DNA from: JBBDJG01 sp040880005 | GTDB taxonomy: Bacteria > Actinomycetota > Thermoleophilia > Solirubrobacterales > JBBDJG01 | Reading direction: 5' to 3' | Assembly: GCA_040880005.1 (NCBI GenBank) | Contig: JBBDJG010000012.1 | Location: forward strand, 67,658-131,657 | DNA: 64,000 bases | Part shown: positions 60,072 through 64,000 of the stretch, in pieces | Layout: each line of letters begins with the position of its first letter | Numbering within the stretch: the stretch's first letter is position 1 | The notes under the pieces: generated by a model | The model's database searches: none | Seen by the model: only the letters and a program-made list of their open reading frames with translations | What the model was told of the DNA's origin: nothing | Translations under genes and position numbers: made by a program

Positions 60072-61040
60072 ATGATCATCACGGTCACACTGAACGCGGC
60101 GATCGACAAGACGCTCGCCGTTCCGAGCTTTCAGATCGGAAGGCGTCATCGCTCGACCGAGCAACGCACGATGGCCGGGGGCAAGGGCGTCAACGTGGCG
60201 CGCGCGCTGAAGTATTTGGGCCAGCCCGTGATCGCGACCGGCTTCGCAGGGGGTCCGACCGGCACGCGCATCATCGAGCAGCTCACCGAGGAAGCGATTC
60301 TTTGCGACTTCGTGCGCATTCGCGACGAGTCACGCACCTCGACGGCCGTGATCGACCCGACCAGCGGCGTGCAGACGGAAATCAACGAACCGGGGCCGCT
60401 TGTGACAGAAGCCGAGGTATCGATGTTCATGGACAAGATCCTGTACCTCGCCAAGGGGGCTGACATCTGCGTGTTCGCCGGCAGCCTGCCGCGCGGCATC
60501 GAGGATCAGCTCTACGCGGGTCTGATCGGTGAGCTGCGCGACCTGAACGTGATGACGGTGGTGGACTCCGAGGGTGACCCGATGGAGCTGGCGCTGCGAG
60601 CCGGCCCCGGCCTCGTGTCGCCCAACTCGGCAGAGGCCGAGCAGCTCGTGGGGCACGAGTTCTCTGAGGATCAGGATCGGGTCCACGCGCTGTACAACCT
60701 CTGCGAGCTGGGTGCCGGCGAAGCCGTGATCACTCATTCCGAGGGCTGCTTCGCGCTGGTCGGAAGCGACTCCGAGCGTCAGCTCTACGACGTGCGAACG
60801 GAGCCGCTCGAGCCCATCTCCGCGATCGGTGCGGGCGACGCGCTGCTCGCCGGCTACCTGGCGTCGCGTTACGGAGGCGAGAGCCACTCCAACGCGCTTC
60901 GTTTCGGAGTGGCCTGCGGCGCCGAGTCGACCCAGCACCTCGGTGCCGGTGTGTTCGACCCTGCCGAGGCACGCAGGGTCGCCAGCGGAGTCGTCGTGTC
61001 GGAGCTCGACGAGCCGGCGCCGGTAGATGCGCAGGCGTAG
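60072..61040 (+). CDS. 1-phosphofructokinase-family (PfkB) sugar kinase
   Basis: A 322-aa PfkB-type kinase resembling 1-phosphofructokinase/LacC. Motifs: ITVTLNAAIDKT at the N-terminus, GGKGVNVARALKYLG near 37-51, FAGSLPRGI near 137, and the C-terminal GAGDALLAGYLASRYGG near 257. FruK/LacC/PfkB members phosphorylate fructose 1-phosphate, tagatose 6-phosphate or fructose 6-phosphate; no fru PTS genes are nearby, so the substrate is open. ATG 60072 has a GGGAG ribosome site. Confidence 0.88.
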   Translation: MIITVTLNAAIDKTLAVPSFQIGRRHRSTEQRTMAGGKGVNVARALKYLGQPVIATGFAGGPTGTRIIEQLTEEAILCDFVRIRDESRTSTAVIDPTSGVQTEINEPGPLVTEAEVSMFMDKILYLAKGADICVFAGSLPRGIEDQLYAGLIGELRDLNVMTVVDSEGDPMELALRAGPGLVSPNSAEAEQLVGHEFSEDQDRVHALYNLCELGAGEAVITHSEGCFALVGSDSERQLYDVRTEPLEPISAIGAGDALLAGYLASRYGGESHSNALRFGVACGAESTQHLGAGVFDPAEARRVASGVVVSELDEPAPVDAQA

Positions 61041-61166
61041 ATGCCGCGCGAACCCAGCCGCACCGCCGCTGCTAACATCGTTCGTCAGTTGCTTCGCCGC
61101 CACGAGACAGCTCACATCTGCCGACAATCGACCGGTTTCGTCAGCCCGCAGGACTAGGATCCCGGG

Positions 61167-62372
61167 ATGGAGATAGAGATCGGCAAGGGCAAGAAGGGTC
61201 GCCGGGCCTACGGCTTCGACGACATCGCGATCGTGCCCTCGCGCCGCACGCGCGATCCCGACGACATCGACATCTCGTGGAACCTCGGTCCCTACCGATT
61301 CGAGCTGCCGCTGCTGGCAGCGGCGATGGACGGTGTCACCTCGCCGCGCACGGCTGGGATCGTGGGCAAGCTGGGCGGGCTCGCGGTGCTCAACCTCGAG
61401 GGCATCTGGACCCGCTACGAGGATGCCGACGCGCAGCTCGAACGGATCTCGAAGCTTCCACAGCCTCAGGCGACCGCGGAGATGCAGAAGATCTATCAGC
61501 AGCCCGTCAAGTCCGAGTTGATCGCGCAGCGGATCGAGGAGATCAAAGCAGCGGGCGTGGTTGCAGCCGGGTCGCTCACACCGCAACGCGTGCGCGGACA
61601 TTACGAGACCGCGCTCGAGGCCGGGCTCGACGTGCTCGTGGTCCAGGGCACCGTGATCTCGGCCGAACACGTGTCGAACTCGGTCGAGCCGCTCAACCTC
61701 AAGGAATTCATCGCCGGGCTTGCGGTGCCTTGCGTGGTCGGCGGCTGCGCCAGCTACTCGACCGGGCTGCACCTGATGCGGACCGGCGCGGTAGGCGTGC
61801 TGGTGGGCGTTGGCCCCGGTGCGGCCTGCACCACGCGAGGCGTGCTCGGCATCGGCGTTCCACAGGCGACGGCGATCGCCGATGTGCAGGCGGCGCGCTC
61901 GCAGCACATGCTGGAGACGGGCCAGTACGTCAACGTGATCGCCGACGGCGGCATGCGCACCGGAGGGGATGTCGCGAAGGCGTTTGCCTGCGGCGCCGAC
62001 GCGGTCATGATCGGTTCGCCGCTGGCGCGCGCTCACGAGGCCCCCGGCCACGGCTACCACTGGGGCATGGCGACCTTCCACCCGACATTGCCACGCGGCA
62101 CACGCGTCGTGACGCTGCAAAACGGATCGATCGAGCAGATCCTGCTCGGCCCCGCAAACGAGAACGACGGCACCTTCAACCTGATGGGCGCGCTACGGAC
62201 CTCGATGGCGACGTGTGGCTACGAGGACATTGCCTCGTTTCATCGAGCGGAGGTGATGGTCGCACCCGCGCTTCAGAGCGAGGGCAAGCAGCTCCAGCGC
62301 GAGCAACACGTGGGCATGGGCTCGAACGGCAAAGCACAGGTGGCGGCGGCGGTCGACAAGCTTGACGAGTAG
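61167..62372 (+). CDS. guaB3: GuaB3-family IMP dehydrogenase-related protein
   Basis: A 401-aa TIM-barrel protein of the GuaB3 group, shorter than classical GuaB and without CBS domains. The substrate loop reads VGPGAACTTRGVLGIGVPQ near 212-230, holding the cysteine that forms the thioimidate intermediate in IMP dehydrogenases. NVIADGGMRTGGDVAKAFA near 254-272 is the phosphate site. GuaB3 activity differs among lineages. TAGGAT (61155-61160) lies 6 nt before ATG 61167, suggesting a leaderless mRNA. It overlaps guaA by 11 bp. Confidence 0.93.
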   Translation: MEIEIGKGKKGRRAYGFDDIAIVPSRRTRDPDDIDISWNLGPYRFELPLLAAAMDGVTSPRTAGIVGKLGGLAVLNLEGIWTRYEDADAQLERISKLPQPQATAEMQKIYQQPVKSELIAQRIEEIKAAGVVAAGSLTPQRVRGHYETALEAGLDVLVVQGTVISAEHVSNSVEPLNLKEFIAGLAVPCVVGGCASYSTGLHLMRTGAVGVLVGVGPGAACTTRGVLGIGVPQATAIADVQAARSQHMLETGQYVNVIADGGMRTGGDVAKAFACGADAVMIGSPLARAHEAPGHGYHWGMATFHPTLPRGTRVVTLQNGSIEQILLGPANENDGTFNLMGALRTSMATCGYEDIASFHRAEVMVAPALQSEGKQLQREQHVGMGSNGKAQVAAAVDKLDE

Positions 62373-63957
62373 GACGGCAGCGACTCTGTCCCGGGCCGGC
62401 GCGAGCGTTTCAGCGGCCAGGACGGATGAGGTGTTGGTGCTCGACTTCGGTGGCCAGTATTCCCAGCTGATCGCGCGTCGCATCCGCGAATGCGGCGTGT
62501 TCAGCGAGCTGCTGGCGCACGACACCTCGCTCGATGAGCTGCGCGCCCGCCGTCCGGCGGGACTGGTCCTGTCCGGCGGCCCGGCGTCGGTCTATGACGA
62601 GAACGCGCCGCGGCTGCGCAAGGAGCTGCTCGACCTCGGAATTCCGGTGCTTGGGATTTGCTACGGGATGCAGGCGATGGCGCGTGAGCTTGGAGGAAGC
62701 GTCGAGCGTGCCGAGGTCGGCGAGTTCGGCCGCACGGACCTGCGCGTGATCGAGCCGGGGCGTCTGCTGTCGGGGGTTCCCTCCGAGCAGAGCGTGTGGA
62801 TGAGTCACCGCGACACGGTGTTCGAGCCGCCGCCTGCATTCACCGCGCTCGCCTCGTCTGTCGCGTCTCCGGTGGCGGCCTTGGAGTCGGTCGAGCGAGG
62901 GTTGTACGGGATCCAGTTCCACCCAGAGGTGGTTCACACGCCGTATGGCACCGACATTCTCAAACGCTTTCTCCACGAGATCTGCGAGTGCGAGGGAGAC
63001 TGGAGCCCGGCTTCGCTCGTGGACGAGCAGGTGCGCTCGATTCGCGAACAGGTGGGAACCGGTCGCGCTATCTGCGGGCTCTCGGGCGGGGTCGACTCGG
63101 CTGTCGCCGCGCTGATCGTGCACCGCGCGCTGGGCGATCGCCTCACGTGCGTGTTCGTCGATCACGGCTTGATGCGCAAGAACGAGGCCGAGCAGGTGGT
63201 GGCTGCGTTTCGCGACCATTTCCACGTTCCGCTCGTGCACGTCGATGCCGAGGGGCGTTTTCTGTCCAAGCTTGCAGGAGTCTCCGAACCCGAGTCCAAG
63301 CGAAAGATCATCGGCGAAGAGTTCATCCGCGTGTTCGAGGAGGAAGCCGCCAAGCTCGAGGGCGCCAAGTTTCTCGTCCAGGGGACCCTTTACTCGGATG
63401 TGATCGAGTCGGGCGGCTCGGGCGCCACCACCGCGACGATCAAGTCGCACCACAACGTGGGCGGGCTTCCCGAGCAGCTCGGCTTCGAGCTGATCGAGCC
63501 CCTGCGCCAGCTGTTCAAGGACGAGGTGCGCGCTGTCGGGACGGAGCTTGGCCTGCCGGATCGCCTCGTGTGGCGCCAACCGTTCCCCGGACCGGGGCTG
63601 GCGATCCGTGTGATCGGCGGCGAGGTGACCAGGGAACGCCTCGACATCCTGCGCGAGACAGACGCGATCCTCCAGGACGAGATCCGCAAGGCGGGCCTCT
63701 ACCGAGAGTTGTGGCAGTCGTTCTGCGTGCTGCCGGCGGTTCACTCGGTCGGCGTGCAGGGAGATGAGCGCACCTATGCGTACCCGATCATCATCCGGGC
63801 CGTGACGTCAGATGACGCGATGACGGCTGACTGGGCGCGGCTTCCCTACGAGCTGCTCGAAACCGTGTCGAGCCGGATCATCAATGAGGTCGAGCACGTG
63901 AATCGCGTGGCGCTCGACATCTCCTCGAAGCCGCCTTCCACGATCGAGTGGGAATAG
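62362..63957 (+). CDS. guaA: GMP synthase (glutamine-hydrolysing)
   Basis: A 531-aa enzyme that aminates XMP to GMP. An N-terminal class I glutamine amidotransferase has VLGICYGMQAMAREL (nucleophile Cys near 99) and the His/Glu of GIQFHPEVVHT near 187. The PP-loop ATP pyrophosphatase has ICGLSGGVDSAVAALI near 236, and the C-terminal dimer domain has QPFPGPGLAIRVIGGEVT near 410 and the DISSKPPSTIEWE end. TTG 62362 overlaps guaB3; GTG 62431 is a possible later start. The pair gives guanine nucleotide synthesis. About 40 bases remain to the window end. Confidence 0.95.
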   Translation: MTSRTAATLSRAGASVSAARTDEVLVLDFGGQYSQLIARRIRECGVFSELLAHDTSLDELRARRPAGLVLSGGPASVYDENAPRLRKELLDLGIPVLGICYGMQAMARELGGSVERAEVGEFGRTDLRVIEPGRLLSGVPSEQSVWMSHRDTVFEPPPAFTALASSVASPVAALESVERGLYGIQFHPEVVHTPYGTDILKRFLHEICECEGDWSPASLVDEQVRSIREQVGTGRAICGLSGGVDSAVAALIVHRALGDRLTCVFVDHGLMRKNEAEQVVAAFRDHFHVPLVHVDAEGRFLSKLAGVSEPESKRKIIGEEFIRVFEEEAAKLEGAKFLVQGTLYSDVIESGGSGATTATIKSHHNVGGLPEQLGFELIEPLRQLFKDEVRAVGTELGLPDRLVWRQPFPGPGLAIRVIGGEVTRERLDILRETDAILQDEIRKAGLYRELWQSFCVLPAVHSVGVQGDERTYAYPIIIRAVTSDDAMTADWARLPYELLETVSSRIINEVEHVNRVALDISSKPPSTIEWE

Positions 63958-64000
63958 TTCGGCGGCCGCCGTAGGCGGACGCTCCAGCATGATAGGGGGG

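Noticed and set aside
60330..62120. 596-residue minus-strand open frame
   Set aside because: Antisense to the PfkB kinase and guaB3 genes, both with complete motifs; composition typical of a shadow frame.
63958..64000. GGCGGCCGCCGTAGGCGG palindrome after guaA as a terminator
   Set aside because: The stem is short and irregular, no U-run follows, and the window ends here, so it cannot be judged.

Overview
The window is high-GC, gene-dense DNA that reads like the chromosome of an actinomycete, most likely of the Thermoleophilia/Solirubrobacterales type. This is an inference from the GC-rich codon use, the moeZ-cysO-cysM-mec cysteine route, a GuaB3-type protein, a type 2 PyrF, DUF1152, DUF1802 and many gene starts lying about 7 nt after a TANNNT box (leaderless mRNAs). 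A run of ten N at 16793-16802 shows that it is a draft or metagenome-assembled scaffold. I see no rRNA, tRNA, CRISPR array, transposase or phage gene.

Layout. 1-3.5 kb: a small hypothetical gene, a HAD hydrolase, a CrtC-like protein, FxsA, a MIP18/DUF59 protein and a secreted RTX-repeat protein. 3.5-8.6 kb: a minus-strand operon resembling acetone/acetophenone carboxylase (HyuA-like, HyuB-like and gamma subunits). 8.7-12.2 kb: a secreted subtilase, IspH, and a thioredoxin-fold protein that has lost both active-site cysteines. 12.2-18.3 kb: accessory cluster 1, with two related secreted proteins (one frameshifted), TetR regulator 1, a CSLREA/beta-helix protein and a second secreted protein. 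18.4-25.1 kb: a SUF operon (Rrf2-sufC-sufS-sufU, Rieske-sufB-sufD) with an Smr-domain gene. 25.1-28.4 kb: a SCO protein, a NarL-type two-component pair and HtpX. 28.5-32.3 kb: MoeZ, CysO, CysM and the JAMM peptidase Mec. 32.3-39 kb: a possible degenerate peptidase, DUF1152/DUF1802, a second HyuA/HyuB pair and a zinc-motif protein. 39.3-40.7 kb: an archaeal-type ATPase. 40.7-48.2 kb: accessory cluster 2, with TetR regulator 2, two CSLREA/beta-helix proteins and another secreted protein. 48.2-64 kb: mainly housekeeping genes (nadB, an HDAC-like hydrolase, a Flp-like pilin, rph, rdgB, CDF efflux, TldD/TldE, HU, pyrF, LysM, D,D-carboxypeptidase, 1-phosphofructokinase, guaB3, guaA).

The most unusual content is the pair of accessory clusters on opposite strands. 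Each has its own TetR-family regulator, and the two regulators are paralogous. Five secreted proteins in the two clusters end in the same module of about 130 residues: a calcium-loop-like DxDxDGC segment, then two dockerin-like V/I-x-GGDI repeats joined by a conserved NYHPAYDRGG linker. The promoters carry TTGACA -35 boxes and cluster-specific repeated operators: TCAC-N5-GTGA in cluster 1 and ACTNGSSGTAGC in cluster 2. The clusters share a 288-bp inverted repeat with 8 mismatches, including 205 bp of perfect identity, so the 26-kb segment between them could invert or be misassembled. I read this as a regulated set of secreted, probably surface-displayed proteins. Their function is unknown.

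Two other points stand out. CysO has five residues after its Gly-Gly and is encoded near a JAMM protease that could trim them. Two similar Rrf2-type operators divide the SUF locus into two transcription units.
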